Of a stretch of DNA of 64,000 nt, positions 1-10,933 are shown piece after piece (the first letter of the stretch is position 1; each line of letters opens with the position of its first letter). The stretch is taken from the NCBI GenBank assembly GCA_029948255.1, contig JALIZF010001537.1, positions 186,001-250,000 of the forward strand, read 5' to 3'. The notes below the pieces were generated by a model. That model did not search any database and was not told the origin of the DNA. It saw nothing but the letters and a program-made list of their open reading frames with translations. The position numbers and the translations under genes were made by a program. This stretch comes from Telmatactis stephensoni. Taxonomy: Eukaryota > Cnidaria > Anthozoa > Actiniaria > Isophelliidae.

Positions 1-1
1 T

Positions 2-637
2 TGTTATTTCTGCAACAAGCTATATGCAAAAATGGCACGTCATTTGGAGGACATGCATTCAAGTGAATCAGAAGTTGCTGATGCAGTTAGTCTCAAAAAA
101 AGCTCAAAAGAAAGATCGAAGGCACTTGAACGAATCAGACACAAGGTCAACTTTCACCACAATGGAAAGGTTCTAGCCACGAAAAAAGGTCAGCTTATTG
201 TCTGCAAGAGACCTACAGATGGTGATGATGATGTTGAAGCAAAAGACTACATGTCATGCCCTCACTGCCTTGGATTTCACAAAAAGAAAGATATGTATAG
301 GCATGTGAAGACTTGTATTTTCAAAGATGAAAAGAAGGATCGTGCTGAACTCGAAAATGAAGATGTCAAACACAACATACTAGCAGCAAGCTCCATGCTC
401 ATTCTCCCATACACATGCCCAAAAGCATCAAATATGTTGCAAAAAACAGTAATATCCAAAATGAAAGATGATGACATAAACTTTCGTGCTAAACAAGATG
501 AACTCATTATGATGTTTGGTTCTGCCACAATTGAAAAAGATGGTGAAAGCAGGGTCTGTGCAAGTTATCAAAAACGAAATTTAAGGACTTTTCAAGGACC
601 AAAATTGTATTTTCAAGGAACATCAAGAACATGTTAA
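2..637 (+). CDS. C2H2/C2HC zinc-finger protein, partial (5' end outside window)
   Basis: The frame is open from the first bases of the window, so the methionine at 32 is internal. The upstream codons complete a zinc finger, with C-x2-C just before the methionine and H-x4-H in ARHLEDMH. A second finger is CPHCLGFHKKKDMYRHVKTC (C-x2-C-x12-H-x4-C). Between them lies a basic linker rich in K and S. From memory, this two-finger arrangement is a multicopy, uncharacterised family in cnidarian and fish genomes, probably mobile-element derived; I cannot name its function. The last roughly 27 residues after DGESR look unlike the family, so the frame may leave the true exon or pass a deletion there. The catalytic or C-terminal part is absent. 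Confidence 0.55.
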   Translation, partial: CYFCNKLYAKMARHLEDMHSSESEVADAVSLKKSSKERSKALERIRHKVNFHHNGKVLATKKGQLIVCKRPTDGDDDVEAKDYMSCPHCLGFHKKKDMYRHVKTCIFKDEKKDRAELENEDVKHNILAASSMLILPYTCPKASNMLQKTVISKMKDDDINFRAKQDELIMMFGSATIEKDGESRVCASYQKRNLRTFQGPKLYFQGTSRTC

Positions 638-668
638 TTGTACATTTTTACATCACAAACGTCTTACT

Positions 669-1395
669 TCCAATGTAATGAAAAATAACTCAAGCCACTT
701 AAGGCCTGGGTCAGGCAAGATTTTAAATCTAAACTTTAATTTAACTTTTCTTTACCTTTTCTTGATGAAATACTATAAAACTTGGTGTGTTGAAATAAAT
801 TGATGTGAAAAAGAACTTAAGCTTGACAATCCTTATTAAGATTGGTGACGTGACCAATTATGGAATCTTAAGCCCTGAATCACTCTTTCAGGGCTCCGGT
901 TGCGAGTTTTATCGGTAGATAAGAGAAAACACTGTTTATCAGTTCTAATTGGTGTCCTTTTTACATATCTAGCTGGATAGTTTGACATTTCCGATTTCTT
1001 GAGGAGTTATTGTGCGAAACAGGTCACGTGATCAAACTCAAAAAATACTTTTTAGCCTATATCTTCTGTTAATTGCAACAATGTTCAATTCTCCAATTAG
1101 AGTGGGAATGGACCAATAGTGGACTTCAAGGTTTTGCACTCAGAATTTTCCGATATCAAACACTGGGAGCCGGAAAGCATTTTTACTACTTTTTTCAATT
1201 ATGACGTCACAAGTCACGTGATCACCAAACTATTCAGCTAAAAAAAATAAGAACCACAAATGGCATACCCTTACGAGGCTCTATACAAACTTAAGCAATT
1301 TCTGCCAAGTTATGAATAAAAACGTTTAATTCTTAAAACTCTTATGACCCAGGCCTTAAGTAGCTTGAGAACTTCATATTTCATCGGAATCACGT
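669..1395. repeat. Foldback (MITE-like) element with imperfect terminal inverted repeats
   Basis: The core of the left arm, CTTAAGGCCTGGGTCA at 698-713, recurs inverted at about 1345-1360. The similarity continues on both sides of that core (for example CTCAAGCCAC against CTCAAGCTAC), so arms of about 60-70 bp pair with mismatches. There is no coding potential between them. The TTAA inside both arms could suggest a TTAA target duplication, but pairing continues outward beyond it, so the true ends lie further out and are not fixed. Apart from this element I see nothing in 638-1875. Confidence 0.5.
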
Positions 1396-1875
1396 GAATT
1401 TATTGGGAAGATTCTCTTCAAACCTTGAGTTATCGCGGAAAATAAGACAAGAAATTTTGGCAAATAAAAACGAGGGGTATCCAGGTAATCTGAAAAATTA
1501 TAGGTTATTTTACTATGTTTCCACAATTTTCGATTGTGAACGAAAAAGCAACAGGCGTTCCTCTTATAGATAAGCTAGCACGAGTGCATTCTTTAGCATT
1601 AAAAGCAAAAAATGTGATTTAAAAAAATCGCGTGACTGACGACGTGTGAGCAACCATTAATCACAAAAACATCTCACTAAATATTTCCCTTGAAAATTTG
1701 CGTAATCAAGTGCACGAAATCAGTTAATATGATTCAAATTTATCACTAACTATAATGATATGGCAAGCAACCCCTAAAGTCCAATGATTAACCTAGAAAC
1801 TCATACAAAAGATCAATAGAACAAAAGCAAACATAACCATTATAGGACTTTGCGAAAGCTATCATAATGTCAACA

Positions 1876-3553
1876 TTTTAGTTTTTTCTTCAGCTCATTC
1901 AGAGTGGCATCCAGCACATCAGTTTCACACTCCATTTATTTAATTGTTCTCTTAAAGCTGTTGGCCTTAGTTACATGGTGAAGATTTTGTTCTTTCTTCG
2001 CACGGTCCATGAGCTTTTCTATGCCATCTTTAAGGAGGACACTATCTTCAATGATACGTCGTTGCTTTGCTTGCAAGACTGAAATCTCATCATTCAAAGC
2101 TTTATTAGCGTCTTCTTTCTCCTTTTTTTTTCCTTGGCCTCTTGCTGTTTTCTTTGTTTAGTGTGGTAATTAGAAGATGCTTGTCTTGCTGCATTCCTCA
2201 GTTCTTGATCAATGGTTACTTTCATAACACTGCCACATTTCTTAATATGATCGTAGATAATATGCTGGGCAGTCACCGACCGTTCTTTGAAGTTCTGCTG
2301 CATCATTTCTTTATTGACACTAAACCCTCTTTCGACACTTGCCTGGCCATGGGAGAGAACAAGAAGACATTTCACAAGTTCCCAGAGTTTACAAAAATTG
2401 CTTTCTTTCAATAAAGGCTAACAGAGAGTCAACACGTTCATCTTTGATCTTGTCATAGTTTTTGAATTTCAGGAACGTTTGAGGGTTACCATGAGCTTTT
2501 TCTGTCAAAAACTGTTGGTATTCACGCTTCAATCTATCAGCATCCATGTCCTTAGTCCTCTTTGCATCTAACAAGCAATTAAGTACACGTCCAAACAACT
2601 TTACTGAGACAGTAACAGACTCAGCCATGACACAGGGATCCAAGCATCTCATGCAGTGCACAAGTAGATACTTTAGATGGCAGTTGTCTAACATCTTCTC
2701 TACAGACCTTACAAGATGGTTTTACACTGGATTCTGAATTCAAGAATTTCTTTCCGAGTGGCTTTCTCCTCACGGCGCAAATTTTCCAGCTCTCTTTTAG
2801 TTGCAATGCCAACATCAATGAGCTTCGCTGATTTACAGTTATCTTAGGATGAAATATCTATGCTTGCTAGCTTCGAATACGGTGTTGAACTTGCCATAAT
2901 ATCGTCCTTTATAAAACAGACCATAAGATTTCTGAGTAGCCTATCCAAATCGGAGGCGAGAAAAGGAATGAGAGGTCTGTCTGCTTGACATAGAGTCAAA
3001 AACGGCTCAAATTCTTGGGCTATCGAGATCCAAAATAAGTGTTTCACTCTTAAAAACTTGTCAGTTGTAGCGAGGTTGTTGACAAAAGCATATCCTTCAT
3101 GTTGGTTTTTCTTAGGCAAGCTTGTTCACAATATTCCTTTATACTTCCCATTAATGATAATGACTTAGAAGCAACACCAAGATTTTCTAACCATCTGTTG
3201 GGAAAAAAGCACTCAGTGTATCATGTTCATCAACGTGAATAAAAGTCTAATAACAGTACATTACTAGTAATTCTTACCTGTGCTTGCAAAATTTTGAGGG
3301 GAAGATTGTACATCCGGTGTAACTTACAAAATCTTCACATCGAGCTGGCGAGTCTTTAAAGAGTTTATACTCCTTAAGAAAATACTTGTCAAGATTCCAA
3401 TCAGTGGCTTTAGCTCCAGTTTGGAAAGCCCTATGTATAGTATGCAAACCACAGGTACCAAGATAAAGAAGGTTGGGCAAGTCGTCTTCATTACGCTGAT
3501 CAACAAGCTTCTTGTGGAATGACACATTTACGTTGGGGCCATCCATCCCAACC
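1876..3553 (-). pseudogene. hAT-like transposase remnant (C-terminal half), spliced and broken
   Basis: Reading leftward from 3553, the first exon begins after a CAG acceptor and encodes MDGPNVNVSFHKKL. It ends at 3278 with a good AG|GTAAGA donor. The next exon starts at 3194 after an AACAG acceptor, giving an 83-bp intron. Then come a frameshift near 3120, an in-frame stop near 2844, and frameshifts near 2700 and 2395. The diagnostic part is LSHGQASVERGFSVNKEMM, which resembles the C-terminal dimerisation motif of an hAT-like family, followed by a lysine/glutamate-rich coiled coil with another stop at 1936-1938. The N-terminal BED finger and the first catalytic Asp region are not in view. 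It cannot be functional as written. The hAT-like assignment rests on the motif only. Confidence 0.6.
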
Positions 3554-3655
3554 TGCCAAGTTCTAAGCTGCGGTACTCACTGTTGCTATAATTATAAATG
3601 TCTACTTTTTATATTTGAAAATAATGTAATTTTTCTAGGATGGGTAGAATAAACA

Positions 3656-3679
3656 GTTGTTGTTGTTGTTGTTGTTGTT
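3656..3679. repeat. (GTT)n microsatellite
   Basis: A run of GTT trinucleotides sits directly upstream, on the plus strand, of a stretch without coding potential. The rest of 3554-3928 is plain AT-rich sequence. Confidence 0.9.
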
Positions 3680-3928
3680 CACATTGGTTGTAATATGGAA
3701 TTAAAATTTAAATTACCCAATTCTAACCACTAAGAATATTCAATGCCTTTGCATTGATTGTGGTTACTATGTAAAAGTTACTGTACTAAATTTCCAGTAT
3801 CTTTTCTGTTCCAAATTTGGCAGCATTTGACATAATACATATCATTGAAACATGAGACAAGTAACAGGATCATTTGATAATAACTTCAATATTCAGTTAT
3901 ATTTGAATATATAAACATATATTCGTAA

Positions 3929-4154
3929 TTACACTTCAGATCGACCAGCCAAGTCATCTTTTGTGAGTGGTTCTTCTTCTTCTGATTCTGTTTCAGTTAC
4001 ATATGTTTCATCATCATCATCAACATCATTGTCTTTGATGTCTTCCTCAATTTCAAGGTCATCATGACTGTCAATTCCTACTGTGTTGGCCTCAGCTTTG
4101 TCACTTTGCTGATCATCAGCAAACAAGGCTTTGAGTTCATTTTCCAGTTGTAAT
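3929..4154 (-). CDS. Acidic terminal exon of an unidentified gene
   Basis: After a TTTGTAG acceptor the frame reads LQLENELKALFADD. A highly acidic tail follows (IEEDIKDNDVDDDDETY, then ETESEEEEP) and ends in a stop at the low-coordinate side. Acidic, low-complexity C-terminal exons occur in many nuclear proteins and in several transposon-encoded ones. No catalytic motif is visible. It could be the last exon of the minus-strand gene whose first exon lies at 8889-9056, with a LINE/MITE in the intervening intron, but I cannot show the linking exons. Confidence 0.3.
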
Positions 4155-4351
4155 ACTACAAACAGATATAAATAATTAATACTGAAGAACTGAACTACAT
4201 ATTTACACAAAAAAAACATTGTTCAACTGTAGTGCAACTTCCCAAAAAAACTATACAATGGAAAATATAAGCAACATACATGTATATATAAACACACGCC
4301 CCACTTCAATTCTACATGTATATATAAATACATATGAGCGCTGTTCACACA

Positions 4352-4380
4352 AAAGGGGTCTTCTTTACTAAGACCCCTTT
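4352..4380. repeat. Perfect 11-bp hairpin
   Basis: AAAGGGGTCTT at 4352-4362 pairs perfectly with AAGACCCCTTT at 4370-4380 around a 7-nt loop. Its function is unknown. It lies in noncoding sequence upstream of a purine-rich tract. Confidence 0.6.
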
Positions 4381-4454
4381 GATGTACCATCTTCAAGATT
4401 TGCCGCTTTAACAGCAATCTTTAGCGTTTCTTTGGTCATTTCTCGGCGAAGAAA

Positions 4455-4760
4455 GGAGAGAGAACAAGCACAACAACAAAACTCTCAAAAGAAAAAGAAA
4501 GAAAAAAATAGAGAGAGAAAAGAAAGAAAAATGAACAGAAAAACCCAAGGGCGCATTTTGTGAGAGAGAAAGTAAGACAGCAAAGAAAGACAACAGTTGT
4601 TCGGATTTCTTTGGCAATTAAATGGGAATCAAAAACAAACTTTAAAAAGAATTAACCGAGAAATAAGAAAGAGAAAAGAAAGAAAAACAGGAAAAATGGG
4701 TTTGTGAAAGAGAAAAAGAGAGAAGAAAAAGAAAAAGAAAAAAAAAAAACAGGAAAGACA
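4455..4760. repeat. Polypurine (A/G) low-complexity tract
   Basis: Almost uninterrupted runs of AAAGAAAG- and GAGAGA-type sequence on the plus strand. Apparent open frames here are low-complexity artefacts. No gene is visible from 4155 to about 4890. Confidence 0.8.
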
Positions 4761-5249
4761 AACAATAGTTGTCAAGGTAACTGTCAATTTGGTGCTGTTC
4801 TAGAAGACTGAAGGCTCAATTATACAGTGACGCCTGACGAATTCTAGGCTTTACGTTCGGTGAGCGTACTGATCGTGGCCTGAATTCAGCTTCTAAGTGC
4901 TTTTCCGAGTCATTTTGTAGCACAGAAGTCGCTTGGCTTGCATCATTAAGCAAGAAAAGACGGCGGAGACAATCTCCTGGAAGAACTCAGGAGTGGGAAG
5001 CGACTTTACGAAGAAAGAGTCACAGTAATTACGGCGACAAGATTCAACTGTGATCTCTGGAGTATTGAGGCTTCTCTGGTCGTTCTGTGATGCATTCCCC
5101 AAGCCAACAAGGCCATTTCGGCGAGTTTTGAACTGTAACGAAGGCAATCGGTGCCGTCTGTGGCCTGTTAGCGAGGGGGGCTCAGCACTTATAAGAAATT
5201 TCTACGACTAAGAGTAGGGGACGGGTGCTGTGCAAATTTTTCATGGATG

Positions 5250-5304
5250 CCCATAATCCTTTTCTTCCGCTGTATCTGATCCAGCGGAAGAAATGCATTA
5301 TGGG
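5250..5304. repeat. Short palindromic element (23-bp arms)
   Basis: CCCATAATCC...CTTCCGCTG at 5250-5272 pairs with CAGCGGAAG...ATTATGGG at 5282-5304, about 20 of 23 positions, around a 9-nt loop. Weaker pairing continues a few bases outward. This is the shape of a very short foldback element or a structured RNA element. It lies in a slightly GC-richer noncoding region (about 4860-5400). Confidence 0.6.
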
Positions 5305-5551
5305 ATGCATGTTTGGACGCGTAGGGTGTTTGACCTTGGACCAGCTATGATTGTAGCGCAGAGAATGCCAAAACGGGGTCGACTTGCACACCGTGCGTTA
5401 CAGCCTAACTTATGGTCAACCTTTAAGACCCCTTTTAAGTGATCACGCCTCATATATATGTATTTGCTATTCAACACTAAGGGCCGGTTCACACTAGCAA
5501 CATAAGCATAAGCGCAAGCAGCATACACAGACTCAGTAGTGCATTTATTAC

Positions 5552-7258
5552 GATGTCGTAGCAGACACACCTTCTGATATCGCTGATGCTTTGAACAAAC
5601 ACTTTTCTTCGGTTGGCTCCTCCTTAGCCTCAGATATCCAGGCTAGTGATATCGAACCTGAATCGTACCTTATACCAACCGATAATACTTTTTGTCTTCA
5701 AAGCATCAGCGATAACAAGGTGTGCAAATTGCTAAAAAATCTTGACTCAAAGAAAGCTACAGGCCTAGACAACATCCCCTGCAAGCTGCTTAAATTAGCA
5801 GCTGATATTGTCTCTCCATCACTCACACACATCTTCAATTGTTCAATTAGAACTGGAATTTTTCCATCCGATTGGAAGCTAGCTAAAGTGACACCTATTT
5901 TTAAAAAAGGTGCCAAATCGGATGCAAACAATTACCGACCAATTTCTGTTATACCGGCTGTAGCCAAGATTTTTGAGAAAGCAATTCATGACCAGTTATA
6001 TGAATATCTGAATACTAATAATTTGCTGAACAACTGCCAGTCAGGCTTTAGAACTATGCATAGTACACTTACGGCTCTATTAGAAGCTACGAATAGCTGG
6101 TCTGTCAACATAGATAATGGACTACTCAATGCAGTAGTATTCATCGATTTGAAGAAAGCCTTCGATACCATTGATCATCTTATTCTACTACGTAAACTTA
6201 GGCTTTATGGATTTGATGAGGGTTCCCTCAGGTGGTTTGAATCATACTTGTCCAATCGCTCTCAAAGGTGTAGTGTAAATGGTCATTTGTCAAAAACATG
6301 TCAAATCACCTGCGGAGTTCCTCAAGGCTCGATTCTCGGCCCTTTACTGTTCTTGCTTTACATAAATGACTTGCCTAATTGTTTGTGTAAGGCAAGACCA
6401 AGAATGTATGCCGACGATACAAGCATCAGCCTTGCCTCATCGTGTCCAAATGTCTTGAAAAATGAGATGAGCAATGAACTAATAAGCCTTAACCGATGGT
6501 TAATATCTAACAAATTGAGCTTAAATTTTGCTAAAACAGAATTTATGCAGATAGGCTCTCGCCAAAGATTAACTGTGTGTAATGATTATCAGATAAATCT
6601 TCAAATCGAGGGCAATGATATAAAAAAAGTTGACAGTACCAAGTCACTAGGGGTGTACATAGACGAAAACTTGTCCTGGAAAACTCATATAACACATATT
6701 TCTAAAAAGATATCCTCCGGAATTGGGGCATTGAAACGCCTCAGGCCATTGGTATCTACCGATACTGCCATTAAAATCTACAACTCATTGATTAGACCAC
6801 ACTTCGATTATTGTAGCCCAGTTTGGGATGGCATGTGTGGTTTATTGAATGACAAATTGCAAAAACTTCAAAACCGAGCAGCCCGAGTTATTCTTAAATG
6901 TGGCTATGATACTAGTTCATCTGTATTACTTGACAGACTTGGGTGGGATAATATATCCTTGTCTCTTAAAAAGCAGAAAGCGGCAATGATGCATAAAGTT
7001 GTTAATGACCTCACCCCAGCCTATCTGAATGAGATGTTCACAAATACTGACACCAGCTACACATTAAGAAATAACAAAAACAAATTACAATTACCAAAAC
7101 CAAGGACAGATTATCTTAAACGCAGTTTTTGCTATGACGGAGCAGCTGTATGGAACAAGCTACCCGAAAACATTAGGACAACTAGCTCCTTAAGGGTCTT
7201 CAGAAAAAAACTAAAGAAGCACTTCTCTGCAGTAGACTCCCACACGGCAATCATGTAA
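5552..7258 (+). CDS. LINE ORF2 reverse transcriptase (C-terminal part)
   Basis: An open frame of about 568 codons carries an apparently complete reverse transcriptase domain. It shows finger and palm motifs FKKGAKSDANNYRPIS, motif A FIDLKKAFDTIDH, the GVPQGSILGPLLF motif, and the catalytic MYADDTS motif. A thumb/connection region continues to a stop just before the 3' UTR. The apurinic endonuclease domain that should precede it is missing through 5' truncation. The RT motifs contain no stop or frameshift, so the copy is young or slowly decaying, but it cannot transpose by itself. The style fits the CR1/L2/Jockey group; I cannot place the clade more exactly by eye. Confidence 0.85.
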   Translation, partial: DVVADTPSDIADALNKHFSSVGSSLASDIQASDIEPESYLIPTDNTFCLQSISDNKVCKLLKNLDSKKATGLDNIPCKLLKLAADIVSPSLTHIFNCSIRTGIFPSDWKLAKVTPIFKKGAKSDANNYRPISVIPAVAKIFEKAIHDQLYEYLNTNNLLNNCQSGFRTMHSTLTALLEATNSWSVNIDNGLLNAVVFIDLKKAFDTIDHLILLRKLRLYGFDEGSLRWFESYLSNRSQRCSVNGHLSKTCQITCGVPQGSILGPLLFLLYINDLPNCLCKARPRMYADDTSISLASSCPNVLKNEMSNELISLNRWLISNKLSLNFAKTEFMQIGSRQRLTVCNDYQINLQIEGNDIKKVDSTKSLGVYIDENLSWKTHITHISKKISSGIGALKRLRPLVSTDTAIKIYNSLIRPHFDYCSPVWDGMCGLLNDKLQKLQNRAARVILKCGYDTSSSVLLDRLGWDNISLSLKKQKAAMMHKVVNDLTPAYLNEMFTNTDTSYTLRNNKNKLQLPKPRTDYLKRSFCYDGAAVWNKLPENIRTTSSLRVFRKKLKKHFSAVDSHTAIM

Positions 7259-7340
7259 AACAGTATTATATTTTAATGTAATTTTACTGATGATTTTTTT
7301 TTCCGTGTGTTTAAATAAAGTTATCTTATCTTATCTTATC
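5552..7340 (+). mobile_element. 5'-truncated non-LTR retrotransposon (LINE)
   Basis: The insertion is bounded by a perfect 8-bp direct repeat, TTTATTAC, at 5544-5551 and 7341-7348. Coding sequence is already in frame at the first base after the left repeat, which is the usual 5' truncation of a LINE. The 3' end has a short untranslated region, AATAAA, and a (TTATC)n tail of four to five units. It is inserted inside a MITE. Confidence 0.9.
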
Positions 7341-7449
7341 TTTATTACTTAGGTGTGAAAAAAGACAAAAACTTCTGATGAGCAGTATGCTATTGAGTCT
7401 GCATATGCTGCTTGTGCTTATGCTTATGTTGCCAGTGTGAACCAGCCCT

Positions 7450-8888
7450 AAAAGGACTAACACCTTCATGTAAACAAATATACAGAAGACATAATTTGCT
7501 ATAAAATGTATATTAATGATCATAAGGCTAAGAATTTGTAAAAAATATTGGAATGTTTGAATAACGAATAATGAATAATGTACAGTGCTTTGGTGTTTGT
7601 ACTAGGTAATTCCCTTGGGGAATAACTGAGTATCCCTTTAGATGATGCTCATGCAGAGAAGAATACATCAGTGAAACCTTATGAAATTTGAAAGTTCATA
7701 TTGAGGAGCATTCTAATCCCACCCATAATTCTGCTCAAGGGTATTGGAAGAGGAAGATTATTGAAGTGTTCAAGATCCAAAGGGATAAATAATTAAATAA
7801 ACAAACATCATGCTTGATCGCTCAGCTATTCATCAAACAAATTACCTAAGGACACCAAAGCCTCTGATGATGACCTACAGTCCAACATTCTAATCAATAT
7901 TTTTTTTACAAATTCTTAGCCTTATGATCATTTATAAATATTTAGAAAAAGAAAGTTCTAAATTCTGCATACTGAATATGCATTCCAAGACTTACAAATT
8001 GCATTGTTGATCGTTTCCATTGTCATTTTGCCATTCACTGGCAGAGGGGGATTTTCACTATACCATCTCCAAAACATACTGAACTAAGAGGCATTTTGGT
8101 CTTTGAATGCACTATATATAATTCAGTATGCAGAATGCAGTATTCAATTTTTTTTGAAATAGCTGTATTTACATAAGTACACCCCAAAACATTATTGAAG
8201 GAACATACATGATAATCAGAGATCATAAAAGAGTGGCTGATTACTGATGCAGTCAAGGACCTGCTTTAGATCTTGTCAATATTATTCATGGAAACATACC
8301 TCTCTGATTGGCAACTTTTAATTGCTCTTTCTTCTCATGTAGATGTTTTTTCTGGTTCATTTATCTTTGCTTCCAGCACTTCCTTTCCCTATTTAACCTT
8401 GAACACCAAGCACATGATTTCTGTGATTTCTTGGCTTTCTACATGAGGACAAGGGAACATTTTGGAATATTAAAAACTATCTAATATAATCTCTGAAAGC
8501 ACAATCATCTGTCAGTTACTTCCCAAAACTCACTGATACATCCATCCCACACAATTTTGTCCAATTAGCTGAGAGCAATACTGGTGAAAGTGTTTAATAA
8601 AAGGGTTTTATTACTTTCACTAGCAAACAGGCCACACGAATGGTATGATTTCAAGCTCATAAATTTTGCACATATTTATTAATTCACTTCTTGAATTTTT
8701 GTTTCGACTATCTCTAAACTTCTATAGTTTATCCCATGTACAGTGCAATTACAGTGAAAAATAGTATAGGAAATCATATAAAAAATGCAAAGTTTAGAAT
8801 CTAAAGTATTATTGTGCACATTTGAAAGGCATTCTGACATTTTGAGCAATGGCAGTCGGACGTAAACGTAGACTACCCATGGCCTTAC
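7450..8888. other. Noncoding stretch, possibly intronic
   Basis: No convincing gene. On the minus strand, a segment near 8000-8090 reads FWRWYSENPPLPVNGKM with a possible GTAAGT donor, and one near 8300-8350 is a short lysine-rich frame with a GTATGT donor. These may be exons of the gene starting at 9056, but the splice phases I could find do not join cleanly. Confidence 0.3.
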
Positions 8889-9056
8889 CGTTCGGACAGT
8901 TATATATTCAACAGTAGCATCGTTGACTTCTGATTTTTCTTGTGATTGATCGAAAGTTTCAGCCTCTTGGGGAATGAGTTCTTCATCTACATTTCTGAGA
9001 TTCGATCCTTCCCGAACACTTGAGTGATTGCTAGTTGATGGACCTTCCGATGTCAT
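8889..9056 (-). CDS. First coding exon of an unidentified minus-strand gene
   Basis: An ATG at 9056 opens 56 codons (start MTSEGPSTSNHSS, end VEYITVRT). They finish in phase 0 at an AACG|GTAAGG splice donor. The content is Ser/Glu rich and probably disordered; no domain is recognisable. It is divergent from the plus-strand gene starting at 9582, with about 525 bp between the two start codons. The downstream exons were not resolved. Confidence 0.35.
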
Positions 9057-9581
9057 TCCTTCAATCCCGGCTTCATAGCGATGCTCCTTTATTGCATCCT
9101 TTATTATCTAAATATTACATATAGAGTTATCTTTCTTGTAACAAAGCAAGAAAATATCAATTTTAATAAAGAAACGTCAAGCAGTATTACAAGTTTAACT
9201 TATTGTACCTTGCGCCTTTTACGGTCGCTTGTTGGAAACTCGTCCTCTTGTGCTGCTTGTAATAATGACTTTAAGATGGTCGACGACGGACTACGGACGA
9301 GTACCGGAAGTGGACTGGAACAAGTTGTTTTGCGCATGCCCGCTAGCTGACAGACTCGTAGTCTGTCGCGTTGTCTGGTCGCAACGCTAAGTAGTGAGGG
9401 TTTTTCAAGTAGTCACAACTACATAAGTATTTTTACCGTAAATAACTACTGTTTCAGTTTGTATTCTTCAGTAATTTTTTAACCAATCTTAAGTCTTCAG
9501 CTTTGAGCCATTAGTTGTTTCAAGCGTAAATTTTCTTGGCCTGTTTTTGAGCGTTTTGGCAAAGCTACGTGAATTGTGATC
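9057..9581. promoter_or_regulatory. Divergent intergenic region, probable shared promoter
   Basis: This region lies between two divergent first exons with good splice donors and is GC-richer than its surroundings (for example around 9280-9390). It contains a small perfect hairpin CAGAC-TCGTA-GTCTG near 9351-9365. The promoter role is inferred from gene arrangement only; no TATA box or initiator was identified. Confidence 0.3.
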
Positions 9582-9822
9582 ATGTCTGTAGAAGGATCCG
9601 AAAGCAGGTAGGCTTAAATTCTTTTTCATTTAGATTAAAAACACTGTGACTTTATCGTTTAGTTCTGGCATTGAGCCATCTTTTAAAAGCATTACTTTGC
9701 TCTTTTTTAGTGACAGCAGTGCTGGTAGTGCTGGTTTAGTTCGTCCTTCAAAGAAAGTTGATGTTTCTGGCTATGTTCAAAATAATTCCATCACAACTGT
9801 AATTTATGATCTTGGAAAATAA
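9582..9822 (+). CDS. Short 5' exons, probably of the Myb/SANT-like gene
   Basis: An ATG at 9582 starts MSVEGSES and splices at 9607 (AGCAG|GTAGGC) to 9711 (TTTTTTAG acceptor). The second exon reads DSSAGSAGLVRPSKKVDVSG. It can run on to a stop at 9820-9822, or splice at an ACT|GTAATT donor. A Ser/Gly-rich leader before a Myb/SANT exon is plausible. The phase does not match the downstream exon at 10199, so the join is unproven. Confidence 0.4.
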
Positions 9823-10198
9823 TTAAAATATGTTTATATTTTGTACTTCAGTTATAATCAAAAATTTGAAATGTCTGCAGTGCAATTTACTGGAATAACT
9901 GAGTTGATGGCGTTTGCAAAGTGTGAAAAAATACCCCCTCCACATTATTTCCTTAGGGTTTTTATATATATAAGTTAACAAAACATTAACTTAAGTTTCG
10001 TCATTTTTATGTCCGGTTATTTCGTCCTTTTCCTTGAGTCCAGGAAAATATATACAAGATTGCAAATCAACCACAATAACTTGTCATATCTTTGTAAGCC
10101 ACAGGGACTGACATTTTTCATTTTTATTTTCTTATTAAAATGCATTGCAATCCCATTTTGAAAAAAAAATGTTTTTCTTCTTTTCTTTAATTAACTAG

Positions 10199-10911
10199 TC
10201 AACTTTTTCGATGGACAGATGGAAGGAACACACTTTTACTTTGTGAGGTCATAATTTCTGAGCCTTTTCTTTATAAAGTTGGAAGCAAGGAGGCTGGACA
10301 GAAGTGGACAGAAATAGCTAAAAAACTCAACAGCTATCTTCTATTCAAGGATACACCAAGGGATCAGCACAGTGTTCGTGATCATTTTAACAAGTTGGTT
10401 AAAGATTACAAAATTAAAAAAAGGAAAATGGAACAAGCAAGTGGCATTGATGCTGATCCACCCACTGAAATTGAAAACATGCTTGAGGACATAATTGAGG
10501 TAATGAATTCTACCCCAATTCGTGTGGAAAACTCTAACACCAACAAAGAGGACAAAAAAAGAAAAGATGCGATTGCTTGCAGAGAGAAGGCCATGACAAC
10601 TTGGGCTAAAGCTGGAAAAAGTAGTGATTTGAATATTTCTGATTCAGATGAAGAAACAGACAATGAGAAAAAAACAGGAGAGTAAGGAAAAGAAAATCAA
10701 GTTCTGATTTCAGTTTCTAGCTGAAAAGACAGCTAAAGAATCAGAACTCCGAAAAGAAGAGTTAGAATTGAAAAGAAAAGAGTTAGAACTTCAAACTCAG
10801 CAACAAAAAGAACAATTTGCCTTACAGCAGTAGCAGCTAAACCAACTACAGCAGAGCCAGCAAAATACACAAAATATTGTACTTGCTCTGATTCAAAAGT
10901 TGGCAAAGTGA
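10199..10911 (+). pseudogene. Myb/SANT-like DNA-binding protein, probably disabled
   Basis: After a TTAACTAG acceptor at 10198 the frame reads FRWTDGRNTLLLCEVIISE, then SKEAGQKWTEIAKKLN and VRDHFNKLVKDYKIKK. This is the three-helix Trp-spaced pattern of Myb/SANT-like domains found in many metazoan regulatory and transposon-accessory proteins. An acidic, Ser-rich linker follows. The frame ends at 10685, but a second frame continues with a glutamate/lysine/glutamine coiled coil that contains one stop (near 10830) and ends ALIQKLAK at 10911. That tail is the usual end of this protein type, so I infer one frameshift plus one nonsense codon. An intron was not excluded. The giant element begins about 20 bp after the last stop. 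Confidence 0.6.
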
Positions 10912-10933
10912 AAATTATTCACTTGGACAATTC

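Larger units (their letters stand above)
5480..7449. mobile_element. 173-bp MITE with about 60-bp TIRs, interrupted by a LINE
   Basis: The left arm begins AGGGCCGGTTCACACTAG at 5480 and continues through ACATAAGCATAAGC. The same sequence, inverted and about 85-90% identical, ends at 7449. Removing the LINE and one copy of its target duplication leaves about 173 bp (5480-5551 plus 7349-7449). There is no coding capacity. Its own target duplication could not be identified with confidence. Confidence 0.75.

Noticed and set aside
703..1355. piggyBac/Kolobok MITE with TTAA duplication
   Set aside because: TTAA does flank GGCCTGGGTCA on both sides, but arm pairing continues outside TTAA, so TTAA is inside the inverted repeat rather than a target duplication.
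4408..4617. 69-codon hydrophobic frame on the minus strand
   Set aside because: Encoded by the purine-rich low-complexity tract; composition artefact.
4893..5147. 84-codon minus-strand frame (MPSLQFKTRRNG start)
   Set aside because: No motif, no clear splice sites, no adjoining coding exon. It could be a real exon but cannot be supported.
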